NCBI GenBank assembly: GCA_028292245.1
Contig: JAQGMS010000288.1
Location: 1-46,091 of the forward strand
Length of the DNA: 46,091 nucleotides
Direction: 5' to 3'
From: Ramlibacter sp.
GTDB lineage: Bacteria; Pseudomonadota; Gammaproteobacteria; Burkholderiales; Burkholderiaceae_C
This document shows positions 26,327-34,966 of the stretch, piece after piece (positions within the stretch are counted from its first letter, which is position 1; each line of letters begins with the position of its first letter). The notes beneath the pieces are model-generated. The model did no database searches and was not told where the DNA came from. It saw nothing but the letters and a program-made list of their open reading frames with translations. Both the position numbers and the translations under genes were made by a program.

Positions 26327-27537
26327 GAAGCCGCCTTCGCGTCGGCCTTGGCTTCCATGATCACGGCCTGCGGCTGCACCAGCGAGCCGGGCCGCACGCG
26401 CTGCAGGCCGTTGACGACAATGCGCTCACCGGCCTTCAGCCCGCCCTTGACGACGCGCAGACCGTTGACCGATGCGCCCAGCGTGACTTCGCGGTACTCG
26501 GCCTTGTTGTCGGCGCCCACCACCAGCACGAACTTCTTGTTCTGGTCGGTGCCCACCGCGCGTTCGTTCACCAGCAGCGCGCGCACCGTCTGCGCCTGGC
26601 CCATGCGGATGCGGGCGAACTGGCCCGGCATCAGGGCGCCGTCCTTGTTCTCGAACGCCGCGCGCACCCGCACCGTGCCGCTCCTGGCGTCGACCTGGTT
26701 GTCGATCAATTGCAGGTGGCCCTGGTACGGCGTGTCGCTGGAGGCCGCCGTCCCCATCTGCACCGGGATGCGTTCGATCAGCGCGCGGGCGCTCGAGCCG
26801 CCCGGCATGTTGGCCAGGGCCCGGGTGACGATCTGTTCGTCGGTGTCGAAGCTGGCGTAGATCGGGCTGACCGAGACCAGCGTCGTCAACACCGGCGCGC
26901 CGGGGCCGGCCGCCACCAGGTTGCCGGTGGTGATCTCCAGCTTGCCGATGCGGCCGGCCACGGGTGCGCGCACCTGCGTGTAGCCGAGGTTCAGCCGCGC
27001 GGTTTCGCGCTGCGCCTGCGCGGCGCGCAGGTTGGCGTCGGCTTCGCGCATCGCGTTCAAGCGGTCTTCGTACTCGCGCTGCGAGATCGCCCGGTCTTCC
27101 CACAGGCGCTGGGCCCGCGCATGGTCGCTCTGGGCGTGCGTGACGCGCGCCTGCGCGGCGGCGACCTGCGCTTCGGCGCGCTCGGTTTCAGCGGCGTAGG
27201 GGGCCGGGTCGATGGTGATGAGCAGGTCGCCCTTGTGCACCAGCGCGCCTTCGCGGAAATGGATCGACTGCACGGCACCGGCCACGCGCGAACGCACGTC
27301 CACGCGTTCCACCGCTTCCAGGCGGCCCGAGAACTCATCCCAAGCGGTGACTTCGCTTTCGCTCACGGCCGCGACCGATACCGGCGTGGCGGGCGGCGCA
27401 CTTGCGTTCGCAGTGGCCCGCGCCGTGGGTCCGCCGATGCCGAAGAGGGCCGAGGCGATTGCCGTGAGCGCGGTGAGGATACCCACCGAGGCCCACAGCC
27501 GCCGGTCGCGTGTCGTCTTGATGTTATTGGTGGTCAT
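26323..27537 (-). CDS. RND efflux periplasmic adaptor (MexE/CeoA/BpeE-like)
   Basis: The membrane-fusion protein that links pump and channel, 404 residues. An N-terminal membrane anchor or signal (residues 13-40, LWASVGILTALTAIASALF) is followed by the lipoyl half-motif VRSRVAGAVQSIHFREGALV, a helical hairpin (residues about 105-160), the second lipoyl half QVRAPVAGRIGK, and beta-barrel and membrane-proximal domains. No lipobox Cys is present. ATG 27537 is preceded by AAGGAAG at good distance; an open frame upstream lacks coding character. It overlaps the pump gene by four bases and lies 79 bases downstream of the lipase-like gene, matching the ceoR-llpE-ceoA-ceoB-opcM order. Confidence 0.95.
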   Translation of the reverse strand: MTTNNIKTTRDRRLWASVGILTALTAIASALFGIGGPTARATANASAPPATPVSVAAVSESEVTAWDEFSGRLEAVERVDVRSRVAGAVQSIHFREGALVHKGDLLITIDPAPYAAETERAEAQVAAAQARVTHAQSDHARAQRLWEDRAISQREYEDRLNAMREADANLRAAQAQRETARLNLGYTQVRAPVAGRIGKLEITTGNLVAAGPGAPVLTTLVSVSPIYASFDTDEQIVTRALANMPGGSSARALIERIPVQMGTAASSDTPYQGHLQLIDNQVDARSGTVRVRAAFENKDGALMPGQFARIRMGQAQTVRALLVNERAVGTDQNKKFVLVVGADNKAEYREVTLGASVNGLRVVKGGLKAGERIVVNGLQRVRPGSLVQPQAVIMEAKADAKAAS

Positions 27538-27570
27538 GGTTTCTTCCTTTTTTGGGGTGAGTCGGTCCTG

Positions 27571-27589
27571 CCCGGCGCGGTACGCCGGG
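27571..27589. other. Intercistronic hairpin between lipase-like gene and adaptor
   Basis: A perfect seven-base stem, CCCGGCG and CGCCGGG, with a five-base loop sits in the 79-base gap inside the efflux operon. An alternative outer pairing CTGCCC/GGGCAG (27568-27573 with 27593-27598) would compete with it. No T-run follows on the minus strand. It could lower read-through or stabilise the downstream message. Confidence 0.4.
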
Positions 27590-27616
27590 TTCGGGCAGTA
27601 GGGGAGGGCCGCGGGC

Positions 27617-28462
27617 CTAGGAGGGTGGCGGGGTGGCCGGGTAGAAGAATTCGCGCAAGTGGCGCTGGACGCCGGCCGCGCAGGGGCACTCATCCGGCGC
27701 CGCGTCCGCCAGCGAATCGGGCCAGCCGGTTCGATTGCCCAGCACGGCACTGGTGACAGCGATGCCCGCATCGCGCAGGCGCTGCGCGTAGGCCAGCGCT
27801 TCGTCGCGCATCGGGTCGTCCTGGCCGGTCAGCACCAGGGCGGGCGGCAGGTCCACCAGGCGGGTGGCCTTGCCCGGCACGGCATAGGGATGCTCGGCGT
27901 CCATCGGCCCGCGCAGGTACTGCTGCCAGCCGTCGGCCCACTTGCAGCCGGTGTTGCATTCCATCGTCTCGCGCAGCGATGCCGTGCCGACGCACGGGTC
28001 GAGCATTGGCGCCACCAGGATCTGCCCGGCCAGCGGTGGATGGGCGCGGTCGCGCGCCACCAGCGCCACGGCCGCCGCGAGGTTGCCGCCGGCCTCATCG
28101 CCAGCTAAGTAAACGCGCGCATCCTTGCCGGCAAGTTTGTTGCGCTGCTTGTAGATCCACTCCAGCGCCGCGTAGCCGGCTTCCACCGCTTCGGGGAAAC
28201 GATGCGCCGGCGCCAGCGGATAAGCGAGCGAAACCACGACGGCGTCCACCTGCGCGAGCAGCCGCGCCATGCAGGCGCCGCTGTCCAGGTCGCCGCTGAC
28301 GAACGCGCCGCCATGGAAGTGCAGCACCAGGGGCGCCACCACGCCGGCGCGCCGCTGGCCGTAGATGCGCGCTTGCAAGGGCGCGCGCCCGGCCACGGCG
28401 ATCGTGGTATCGGTCTCCACGATCGGCGGTGCAATGGTCAGGGATGCCGGGTGAGTTGACAT
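27617..28462 (-). CDS. LlpE-like alpha/beta-hydrolase homologue lacking the catalytic serine
   Basis: A 281-residue protein with the fold of the hormone-sensitive-lipase family: oxyanion motif HFHGGAFVSGD, VSLAYPLAPAHRFPEAVEA and the acid segment TGQDDPMRDEALAYAQRL. The nucleophile elbow, normally GDSAGG, reads LAGDEAGGNLA, with Glu123 (GAG at 28096-28094) in place of Ser. The usual C-terminal His is also not seen. It is therefore unlikely to be an active esterase. It heads the efflux operon, the place held by llpE (lipase-like protein) in Burkholderia ceo and bpeEF loci. ATG 28462 is chosen since the family start lies there; an open frame runs 33 codons further upstream across the regulatory region. 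Confidence 0.85.
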   Translation of the reverse strand: MSTHPASLTIAPPIVETDTTIAVAGRAPLQARIYGQRRAGVVAPLVLHFHGGAFVSGDLDSGACMARLLAQVDAVVVSLAYPLAPAHRFPEAVEAGYAALEWIYKQRNKLAGKDARVYLAGDEAGGNLAAAVALVARDRAHPPLAGQILVAPMLDPCVGTASLRETMECNTGCKWADGWQQYLRGPMDAEHPYAVPGKATRLVDLPPALVLTGQDDPMRDEALAYAQRLRDAGIAVTSAVLGNRTGWPDSLADAAPDECPCAAGVQRHLREFFYPATPPPS

Positions 28463-28479
28463 GCCTCGAATATAGGCAT
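28461..28479 (-). promoter_or_regulatory. Hairpin covering ribosome site and start codon of the LlpE-like gene
   Basis: The inverted repeat ATGCCT-N7-AGGCAT lies across the proposed start of the efflux operon's first gene. In the minus-strand message the second arm contains both the AGG of the ribosome site and the first two bases of the AUG. This could hold translation low, or the repeat could be a protein-binding palindrome. Which role applies is not decided by sequence. Confidence 0.45.
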
Positions 28480-28518
28480 GCAAGCCATGCGGATAAAGAG
28501 GGCTCCTGCCAGTTCTCT

Positions 28519-28535
28519 GTTTCCAAACCGGGAAC
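28519..28535. promoter_or_regulatory. GTTTCC-N5-GGGAAC dyad, probable LysR operator
   Basis: An imperfect inverted repeat (five of six pairs) with a T-N11-A core (28521-28533) lies centrally in the 121-base gap between the efflux operon and its divergent LysR regulator. Position and symmetry fit a shared operator. Confidence 0.5.
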
Positions 28536-28583
28536 AATGCAAAGGAGTTAATGCTGAACACATAAGAGAAGCCCGGAGGGTCA

Positions 28584-29489
28584 ATGGATCAGATTCAGTC
28601 GATGCGCGTCTTCGCCCGGGTGGTGGAGGCGGGCACCTTCACCAAGGCGGCGGCGTCGCTGGAACTGCCCAAGGGCACCGTGACCAAGCTGGTGCAGCAC
28701 CTGGAAGGGCGCCTCAAGGTCAAGCTGCTCAACCGCACGACGCGGCGCGTGACGGTGACGCCGGACGGCGCCGCCTATTACGAGCGCGCGTCCCGGCTGC
28801 TCAACGACCTCGACGACATCGAGGCCAGCATGACCAACGCGCAGGCCAGCCCGAGCGGGCGCTTGCGGGTCGATGTCGGAACCTCGGTCGCCAGCCTGAT
28901 CGTGATCCCGGCGCTGCCCGGCTTCTATGAGCGCTACCCCGACATCCAGCTCGACCTGGGCGTGAGCGACCTGCCGGTGAACCTCGTCAGCGAGAACGTC
29001 GATTGCGTGATCCGCGGCGGCGAAATCGTGGACCAGTCGCTGGTGGCGCGCCGCATCGCCAACCTGTCGCTGGTGACGGTGGCATCACCGGCCTACCTGA
29101 AGCGCCATGGCACGCCCCGGCATCCCGACGACCTGGAAGCCGATCACACCACCGTGGGTTTCTTCTCGGCGCGCACCGGCCGCTTCTACCCGGAGGTGTT
29201 CGTCAAGGACGGCGAAACCATCGAGGTGGTCGGGCGCCACAAGATGTCGGTCAACGACAGCAATGCGCACACTGCCGCCTTGCTGGCGGGCCTGGGCGTT
29301 TCGCAGGCCGCTGCCTTCTCGGTCAGGCGTTATCTCGCCAGCGGCGAATTGGTCGAGGTCCTTGCCGAGTGGTCACGGCCCGCCATCCCGATCCACGTGG
29401 TCTATCCACCCAACAGGCACTTGAGCGCGAAGGTGCGGGCGTTCGTGGATTGGGCGGCGGAGCTGTTCGCGAAGCACCCGGGCCTGTGA
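28584..29489 (+). CDS. LysR-type regulator of the efflux operon (CeoR/BpeT-like position)
   Basis: A 301-residue LysR-family regulator of the CrgA-like subgroup. Residues 1-60 form the helix-turn-helix (FARVVEAGTFTKAAASLELPKGTVTKLV) and the effector domain begins at LRVDVGTSVASLIVIPALP. GGAGG at 28575-28579 lies four bases before the ATG. It is divergent from the llpE-like/RND operon, the arrangement in which CeoR, BpeT and MexT activate their pumps. Regulation of that operon is inferred from gene order and the dyad between them. Aromatic acids such as salicylate induce the ceo system; whether this regulator responds similarly cannot be told. Confidence 0.9.
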   Translation: MDQIQSMRVFARVVEAGTFTKAAASLELPKGTVTKLVQHLEGRLKVKLLNRTTRRVTVTPDGAAYYERASRLLNDLDDIEASMTNAQASPSGRLRVDVGTSVASLIVIPALPGFYERYPDIQLDLGVSDLPVNLVSENVDCVIRGGEIVDQSLVARRIANLSLVTVASPAYLKRHGTPRHPDDLEADHTTVGFFSARTGRFYPEVFVKDGETIEVVGRHKMSVNDSNAHTAALLAGLGVSQAAAFSVRRYLASGELVEVLAEWSRPAIPIHVVYPPNRHLSAKVRAFVDWAAELFAKHPGL

Positions 29490-29505
29490 GTGCGCGGCCG
29501 GCCGG

Positions 29506-30627
29506 TCAATCGATCGGCCAGGGCACCGATTTGGGCATCGTCATTTCAGGTTCAGGCGCACGCTGCTTGCCGCGTCCGGGCGCATCGATGCCGCGCCACC
29601 ACGGTGTCACTTCGTGCGCATGCGCCGGCTCCACGGCTTCGCCTAGCCGCGGCAGCACCAATTGAACGGCGCGCTGGGAAGCAAGGGCCACCAGCGTTTC
29701 GACCGGCTCGTCCCAGGCATGCATCGCCAGGCTGAAGGTGCCCCAATGCACCGGCAGAAAGGCGCCGCCGCCCAACAGCGCGTGCGCCTCCATCGCGTTC
29801 ACCGGGCCGAGGTGGATGTCGCCCCACGACGGGTGATAGGCGCCGATCTCCAGCATCACCAGGTCGAACGGCCCCAGCCGTTCGCGGATGGCGGCGTACT
29901 CGGTGGTCAGGCCCGTGTCGCCGCTGAAAAACACCGAATGCCGCGGCGACTTGATGACCAGCGACGACCACAGCGTCGCGTCGCGGTCCTTCAGGCCGCG
30001 GCCGGAGAAGTGCTGCGACGGCGCCGCCGTGACGGTGAGCTCGCCCTTCGGCAATTTGTAGGTTTCCCACCAGTCGAGCTCGGTGATGCGTTCCGGCGCG
30101 ATGCCGAAGGCTTCCAGGTGCGCGCCGACACCGAGCGAGGTGACGAAGGGAACGTCGAGCCGCGCCAGCTCGCGGATGGTCGGGTAGTCCAGGTGGTCGT
30201 AATGGTCGTGCGACACCAACACCAGGTCGATCGGCGGCATCGCCCGCAGGGCGATCGGCACCGGCTGGAAGCGCTTCGGGCCCGCCAGCCGCGTCGGCGA
30301 CGCGCGCGGTCCCCACACCGGATCGGTCAGCACGCGCAAGCCGTCGATCTCGATCAGCACCGTGGAGTGGCCGAGCCAGGTGGCGCGCAAACCCGAGCCG
30401 GGTTTGCGGGTCCATGCCTCGGCCGGGTTGACCGATGGCAGCGGGCCCTGCGGGATGCGCCGGTTGCCGCCGCAAAGAAAGTCGCTCAGGGTCGGGCGCG
30501 GCACCTCGGTGTTGCGCAGCCCCGGCAGCACCGGGTGCAGGTTGCGGAAACCCTCGCCGGCCCAAAGCGGCGAGGCCTTCATGCGCTCGAGCCGCAGGCC
30601 GGCGGCCTTCTTGCCGAATGATTTCAT
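29506..30627 (-). CDS. MBL-fold metal-dependent hydrolase (NAPE-PLD/RomA-like)
   Basis: A 373-residue metallo-beta-lactamase-fold protein. The metal motif is SHDHYDHLD with His140, His142, Asp144 and His145, followed by APSQHFSGRG, FFSGDTGLT and LPVHWGTFSLAMH, which hold the later metal ligands. This pattern belongs to the group that includes eukaryotic N-acyl-phosphatidylethanolamine phospholipase D and bacterial RomA/UlaG-like proteins. There is no signal peptide in this bacterial version; the N-terminus is basic and proline-rich. GGAG lies six bases before the ATG. It converges with the LysR gene and is divergent from the small DUF6494 gene, so it is probably a single-gene unit. The substrate is unknown. 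Confidence 0.88.
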   Translation of the reverse strand: MKSFGKKAAGLRLERMKASPLWAGEGFRNLHPVLPGLRNTEVPRPTLSDFLCGGNRRIPQGPLPSVNPAEAWTRKPGSGLRATWLGHSTVLIEIDGLRVLTDPVWGPRASPTRLAGPKRFQPVPIALRAMPPIDLVLVSHDHYDHLDYPTIRELARLDVPFVTSLGVGAHLEAFGIAPERITELDWWETYKLPKGELTVTAAPSQHFSGRGLKDRDATLWSSLVIKSPRHSVFFSGDTGLTTEYAAIRERLGPFDLVMLEIGAYHPSWGDIHLGPVNAMEAHALLGGGAFLPVHWGTFSLAMHAWDEPVETLVALASQRAVQLVLPRLGEAVEPAHAHEVTPWWRGIDAPGRGKQRAPEPEMTMPKSVPWPID

Positions 30628-30690
30628 CCGTGACTCCGGTGGAACGCTGGGACCATACTCCTAAAATCGATCATCTTTTGGAGAGCCGCC

Positions 30691-30897
30691 ATGAACGAAG
30701 AAGTGTTCAACCTCAGCATCCGCAAGTTCCTGAAACTGGTCGGCGTCAGTTCGCAGCGCGACATCGAGCAGGCGGTGGCCAAGGCCATCAGCGACGGCGC
30801 TATTTCCGGCACCGAGAAATTTCCGGCAAAAGTCACGCTGGAAATCGCGGGCCTGAGGCTGAAGGTCCAGTTCGACGGCGAAATCGCGCTGCAATAG
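30691..30897 (+). CDS. Small DUF6494-family protein
   Basis: A 68-residue protein recognisable by MNEEVFNLSIRKFLKLVGVSSQ, DIEQAVAKAISDGAI and a C-terminal beta hairpin LEIAGLRLKVQFDGEI. Proteins of this family are short, widespread in proteobacteria and lack a known function. There is no signal peptide, membrane segment or Cys. The N-terminal two-thirds should be helical. GGAG at 30680-30683 precedes the ATG by seven bases. It stands divergent from the MBL hydrolase and 59 bases ahead of the histidine kinase, so it could be co-transcribed with the kinase. Confidence 0.85.
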   Translation: MNEEVFNLSIRKFLKLVGVSSQRDIEQAVAKAISDGAISGTEKFPAKVTLEIAGLRLKVQFDGEIALQ

Positions 30898-30956
30898 CCC
30901 GGTAGGCGCCAGAAGGGCTTGCGCTGCCACGCGGGGGTGGGTTCCAATGCGGGGTT

Positions 30957-32894
30957 ATGACCCGCAAGCCGCCCCTGCAACTGCCGCAAGCCAGCGAGCT
31001 CAATGCGTGGGTGCAGCATTTCGCCGGCGCCTTCGAGAACGCGGTCATCGGCATGACGCTGCTGGGCATCGACCGCAGCCGGCTGACCGTCAACCGGGCG
31101 TTCTGCGACTTCCTGGGTTACACCGAGGACGAGCTGTTGGCCACGTCGGGCCGCGTGCTGGTCCATCCGGACGACCTGCCCGAGGGCGACCGGCAGTTCG
31201 CGCTGCTGATGGCGGGCGGCAAGGACAGCTTCCGCCTGGAAAAGCGCTACCTGCACAAGCAGGGCTATGTGCTGTGGGGCGACTTCAGCTGCACGCTGGT
31301 GCGCGACCGCGAGGCACGGCCGCTGTTCTTCTTGACGCAGGTGCAGGACATCACCGAGCGCAAGCGCGCCGATCAGGCGCTGCGTGAAAGCGAGGAGCGC
31401 TTTCGCAGCCTGTCGGCGCTGTCGTCCGACTGGTACTGGGAGCAGGACAGCCGGTTCCGGTTCACCCGCTTCCTGAGCAACGACACGACGCCGCCCTGGC
31501 GCGCCAACCACAGCGAGCTGCTGGGTTCCTGCCGCTGGGAACTGGCCGGAGCGCAGCCGCTCACGGGCAGCTGGGAACAGCACCGGGCCGCGCTGGCGGC
31601 GCACCAGCCGTTCCGCGATTTCGAATACGTGGAACAAGGCAACCCCGCCGGCCCGCGCTTCGTGTCGGTGAGCGGGGAGCCAGTGTTCGACGGCGCCGGC
31701 CACTTCACGGGCTACCGCGGGACGGCGCGCGACATCAGCGCCGGCAAGCAGGCCGAGCAGCGGCTGCGCGACGCGCAGGCCATGCTGCACCTGGCGGCCC
31801 AGGTCGGGCGGCTGGGCGCCTGGGCCTACGACGTGGGCGCGGCGACGCTGCAATGGTCGGAGGAGGTCTGCGCGATCTGCGAGGTGATGCCGGGCTTCGC
31901 GCCGACCCTGAAGACCGCGATGCGGTTCGTCGCCCCCGGCTACCGCAGGAAGGCGCGTTCCACGCTCGACAACTGCCTGCAGGGCGGCAGCCCGTTCGAC
32001 ATCGAAGTCGAGATCCTCACGGCGCGGCGGCGCCGCCTGTGGGTGCGCCTGATCTGCGAGGCCGAATGGGACGCGCAGGGCCGGGTGCGGCGCCTGCAAG
32101 GCGCCTTGCAGGACATCTCGCAGGCCAAGGCCGCCGAGCACGAAATCCTGCGGCTCAACGCGCGGCTCGAAGAGCGCGTCGGCCAGCGCACCGCGCAACT
32201 GGAAGCGGCCAACCGCGAGCTCGAGGCCTTCTCCTATTCGATCGCGCATGACCTGCGCGCGCCGCTGGGTTCCATCGACGGATTCAGCAATACGCTGGAG
32301 GCCAGCGCCGGCCACGTGCTGGACGAACGCTCGCGCCACTACCTGCGGCGCATCCGCGCCGGCGTCAAGCAGATGAGCGCGCTCACCGACGGCCTGCTCT
32401 CGCTGGCCAGCCTGTCGCGCGCCGACCTGCGGATCGAGCAGTTCGACATCGCGGCGCTGGCCCGCGCGGCGCTGCAGGCCTTGCGCGAACGCGAGCCGCA
32501 ACGGGTGGTGGAGACACTGGTCGCCGACACGCTGCCGGCGGTGGGCGACTCGCGGCTGCTGGCGCAGGCGCTAGGCAACCTCGTGGGCAATGCCTGGAAG
32601 TTCACGTCGCGCCTGCCCAAGGCCAGGATCGAGGTCGGCGGCAAGCCGGGCCCCGGCGGGCAATGGGTGTACTTCGTGCGCGACGACGGCGCCGGCTTCG
32701 ACATGACTTACGCGACGAGGATGTTCCAGGCTTTCCAGCGCATGCACGCCAGCACCGATTTCGAAGGCACCGGGATCGGGTTGGCCCTCGCGCACCGGAT
32801 CATCACGCGGCACGGCGGGCGCATCTGGGCTGAATCGGCACCCGATCGCGGGGCCACGTTCTACTTCACGCTGGGCCCGCGCGACGCCGCGTGA
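30957..32894 (+). CDS. Cytoplasmic multi-PAS sensor histidine kinase (orphan)
   Basis: A 645-residue histidine kinase without membrane segments. PAS domains lie at about residues 20-135 (NAVIGMTLLGIDR, FLGYTEDELL), 145-265 (FRSLSALSSDWYWEQD) and 280-400 (LHLAAQVGRLGAWAYD), each ending in a PAC-like ITERK, ISAGK or ISQAK segment. A coiled coil (LEERVGQRTAQLEAANREL) leads to the dimerisation domain, with phosphorylated His431 in SIAHDLRAPLGSIDG. The ATPase domain shows GNLVGNAWKF, DDGAGFDM and GTGIGLALAH. The arrangement resembles bacteriophytochrome-class output kinases without the chromophore domain. No response regulator is adjacent. The ATG at 30957 has only a weak GGGG upstream. The signal sensed is unknown. 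Confidence 0.92.
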   Translation: MTRKPPLQLPQASELNAWVQHFAGAFENAVIGMTLLGIDRSRLTVNRAFCDFLGYTEDELLATSGRVLVHPDDLPEGDRQFALLMAGGKDSFRLEKRYLHKQGYVLWGDFSCTLVRDREARPLFFLTQVQDITERKRADQALRESEERFRSLSALSSDWYWEQDSRFRFTRFLSNDTTPPWRANHSELLGSCRWELAGAQPLTGSWEQHRAALAAHQPFRDFEYVEQGNPAGPRFVSVSGEPVFDGAGHFTGYRGTARDISAGKQAEQRLRDAQAMLHLAAQVGRLGAWAYDVGAATLQWSEEVCAICEVMPGFAPTLKTAMRFVAPGYRRKARSTLDNCLQGGSPFDIEVEILTARRRRLWVRLICEAEWDAQGRVRRLQGALQDISQAKAAEHEILRLNARLEERVGQRTAQLEAANRELEAFSYSIAHDLRAPLGSIDGFSNTLEASAGHVLDERSRHYLRRIRAGVKQMSALTDGLLSLASLSRADLRIEQFDIAALARAALQALREREPQRVVETLVADTLPAVGDSRLLAQALGNLVGNAWKFTSRLPKARIEVGGKPGPGGQWVYFVRDDGAGFDMTYATRMFQAFQRMHASTDFEGTGIGLALAHRIITRHGGRIWAESAPDRGATFYFTLGPRDAA

Positions 32895-32994
32895 AATCGC
32901 GCACACAACTACACATATCTTTACACCGCGCTCCGTCAACAGACATGCGCTTCGCACTGTTGAGTGCAAACTGGTGTCAAAGGAGTGGCGGGCG

Positions 32995-34956
32995 ATGGAG
33001 CAGATCGAAATCGTTTCGGACGGAGCATCCTGGCCGCAATTCGCGCTGACGGCGGGCGCGGCGCTGGCGTTGAGTGCCTGCGGCGGCGGTGGCGGCACCC
33101 AGCCTGGGTTGCCGCCCCAGATGCAGTCGCCGCAAAGCGCGGTCGATAACTTCACCCTCATCGGACGGGCACCCCTGCGAGCGCTCGCGGCGCAGGCGCT
33201 GGACCCGACTGCGCTGATGGATTGGGCCGAGGCCGCGTACCCGCAATATTTCCCCAGCCACCAGCCCAACCTGTTTTTCGCGCCTTACACCTATCGCTAT
33301 TACCCGGAAACGCAGAACTACGTCGGCGTGGCGGACGGCTACGTCTATGTATTGGGGACGGTAAGCAACTACACCTTGCTGCGGGTGGGCAGCATGGGCG
33401 ATTTCAGTTGCCGTGTCGACTCCGGTTGCACCGTGGCCGCCGCCAGCGCGACCGAGGCCGCGCGCTTCCTGGCGCAAGCCACGCTGGGCGCCAACAAGGC
33501 GCAGGTGGCCGCCGTGCAGGCCAGCACCTATTCCACCTGGATCGACGCGCAGTTCGCCGCGCCGGTGAGCCAGGCCCACTACGACTGGCTGGTTGCCAAG
33601 GGCTACACCGACGAGGCCTATCGCAACAACTCGGTGGGCCTGGACAACACGATCTGGCGCAAATTGATTTCGGGCACCGACCCGCTGCGCCAGCGCATGG
33701 TGCTGGCGCTGTCCGAAATCTGCGTGGTCTCGGTGCTGGGCGTCGCGACGCCGTGGCGCCAGTTCGCCATCGGCAACTACCTCGACATCCTGGAAGCCAA
33801 TGCCTTCGGCAACTACCGCACCTTGCTCGGCCAGGTCACGCTCTCCACGGCCATGGGCTATTACCTCACCTACCGCGGCAACGCCAAGGCCAATTCTCTG
33901 GGCAGCCAGCCCGACGAGAACTACGCGCGCGAGCTGATGCAATTGTTCACCATCGGCTTGCTGCAACTGCAGCCGGACGGCACGCCCACTGCCACCGAGA
34001 CCTATGGCGCCAGCGACGTGAGCCAATTGGCGCGCGTGTTCACCGGCTGGGACCTCGACACCAGCGGCCTGTCGCAGCCGCTGCCGCCGGACGTGCACCG
34101 GCGCCCGATGGCGCAGGTGGGCAGCCGCTACGAAACCGGCAGCAAGACTTTTTTGGGCACCACCATCCCCGTGGGAACCGACGCCGTCACCTGCCTCAAC
34201 ACGGCGCTGGACACCCTGTTCGCGCATCCGAACCTGCCCCCCTTCGTCAGCAGGCAATTGATCCAGCGCCTGGTCACCAGCAATCCGAGCGCGCCTTACG
34301 TGGGCCGCGTGGCCGCCGTGTTCGCCAACAACGGCAGCGGCGTGCGCGGTGACCTGCGCGCGGTGCTGCGCGCCATCCTCCTGGACATCGAGGCGCGCGA
34401 CTCGGTCAACCTCTCGAGCGCTTCGTTCGGAAAAGTTCGCGAACCGGTGGTGCGCTTCCTGAACTGGGCCCGCGGCTTCGGCGCGGTGTCGGCAGCCGAC
34501 GGCTGGAGCGTCGGCGATCTTTCGAACCCGGCCACCAAGCTCGGGCAAAGCCCGATGCGGTCCGGCTCGGTGTTCAATTTCTTCCGGCCCGGCTATGTGC
34601 CGCCGAATACGCCGATCGCCAGCGCCGCGCTGGCCGCACCCGAGCTGCAGATCACCACCGAATCCTCCATCGCGGGCTATGTCAACTTCATGCAGAAGGC
34701 GGTGAGCGGCTCGGGCATCGGCGACACCCGCGCCGACTACACGTCGAGCCTGGTGCCGCTGGCCACGGACTCGGCCGCGCTGCTGGCGGAGATCAACCTG
34801 GTGATCGCCGCCGACCAGGTCTCGAGCGGCACGCTGGCCACGCTGAAGACCGCGCTCGACTCGATCAACGTCGTCACCGATGCGGGCAAGCTCAACCGGG
34901 TCCATGCCGCCCTCACGCTGGTGATGGCCGCGCCCGAATACATCGTGCAGAAATGA
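32995..34956 (+). CDS. DUF1800 family protein, probable lipoprotein
   Basis: A 653-residue protein of the DUF1800 family, usually exported and paired with a DUF1501 protein. Family segments are ARFLAQATLGANKAQV, LRQRMVLALSEICVVS, YARELMQLFTIGLLQLQ, ARVFTGWDLD, KTFLGTTIPVG and PFVSRQLIQRLVTSNP. The N-terminus carries a hydrophobic run ending in a lipobox, LSACGGGGG, with Cys29. The stretch before it (MEQIEIVSDGASW) is acidic and lacks the usual Lys or Arg, which is odd for a signal peptide. ATG 32995 lies nine bases after AAAGGAG; a GTG at 32974 would add a Lys and an Arg but sits on top of that ribosome site. Function in the family is not established. Confidence 0.9.
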   Translation: MEQIEIVSDGASWPQFALTAGAALALSACGGGGGTQPGLPPQMQSPQSAVDNFTLIGRAPLRALAAQALDPTALMDWAEAAYPQYFPSHQPNLFFAPYTYRYYPETQNYVGVADGYVYVLGTVSNYTLLRVGSMGDFSCRVDSGCTVAAASATEAARFLAQATLGANKAQVAAVQASTYSTWIDAQFAAPVSQAHYDWLVAKGYTDEAYRNNSVGLDNTIWRKLISGTDPLRQRMVLALSEICVVSVLGVATPWRQFAIGNYLDILEANAFGNYRTLLGQVTLSTAMGYYLTYRGNAKANSLGSQPDENYARELMQLFTIGLLQLQPDGTPTATETYGASDVSQLARVFTGWDLDTSGLSQPLPPDVHRRPMAQVGSRYETGSKTFLGTTIPVGTDAVTCLNTALDTLFAHPNLPPFVSRQLIQRLVTSNPSAPYVGRVAAVFANNGSGVRGDLRAVLRAILLDIEARDSVNLSSASFGKVREPVVRFLNWARGFGAVSAADGWSVGDLSNPATKLGQSPMRSGSVFNFFRPGYVPPNTPIASAALAAPELQITTESSIAGYVNFMQKAVSGSGIGDTRADYTSSLVPLATDSAALLAEINLVIAADQVSSGTLATLKTALDSINVVTDAGKLNRVHAALTLVMAAPEYIVQK

Positions 34957-34966
34957 GGGAAGCCGC

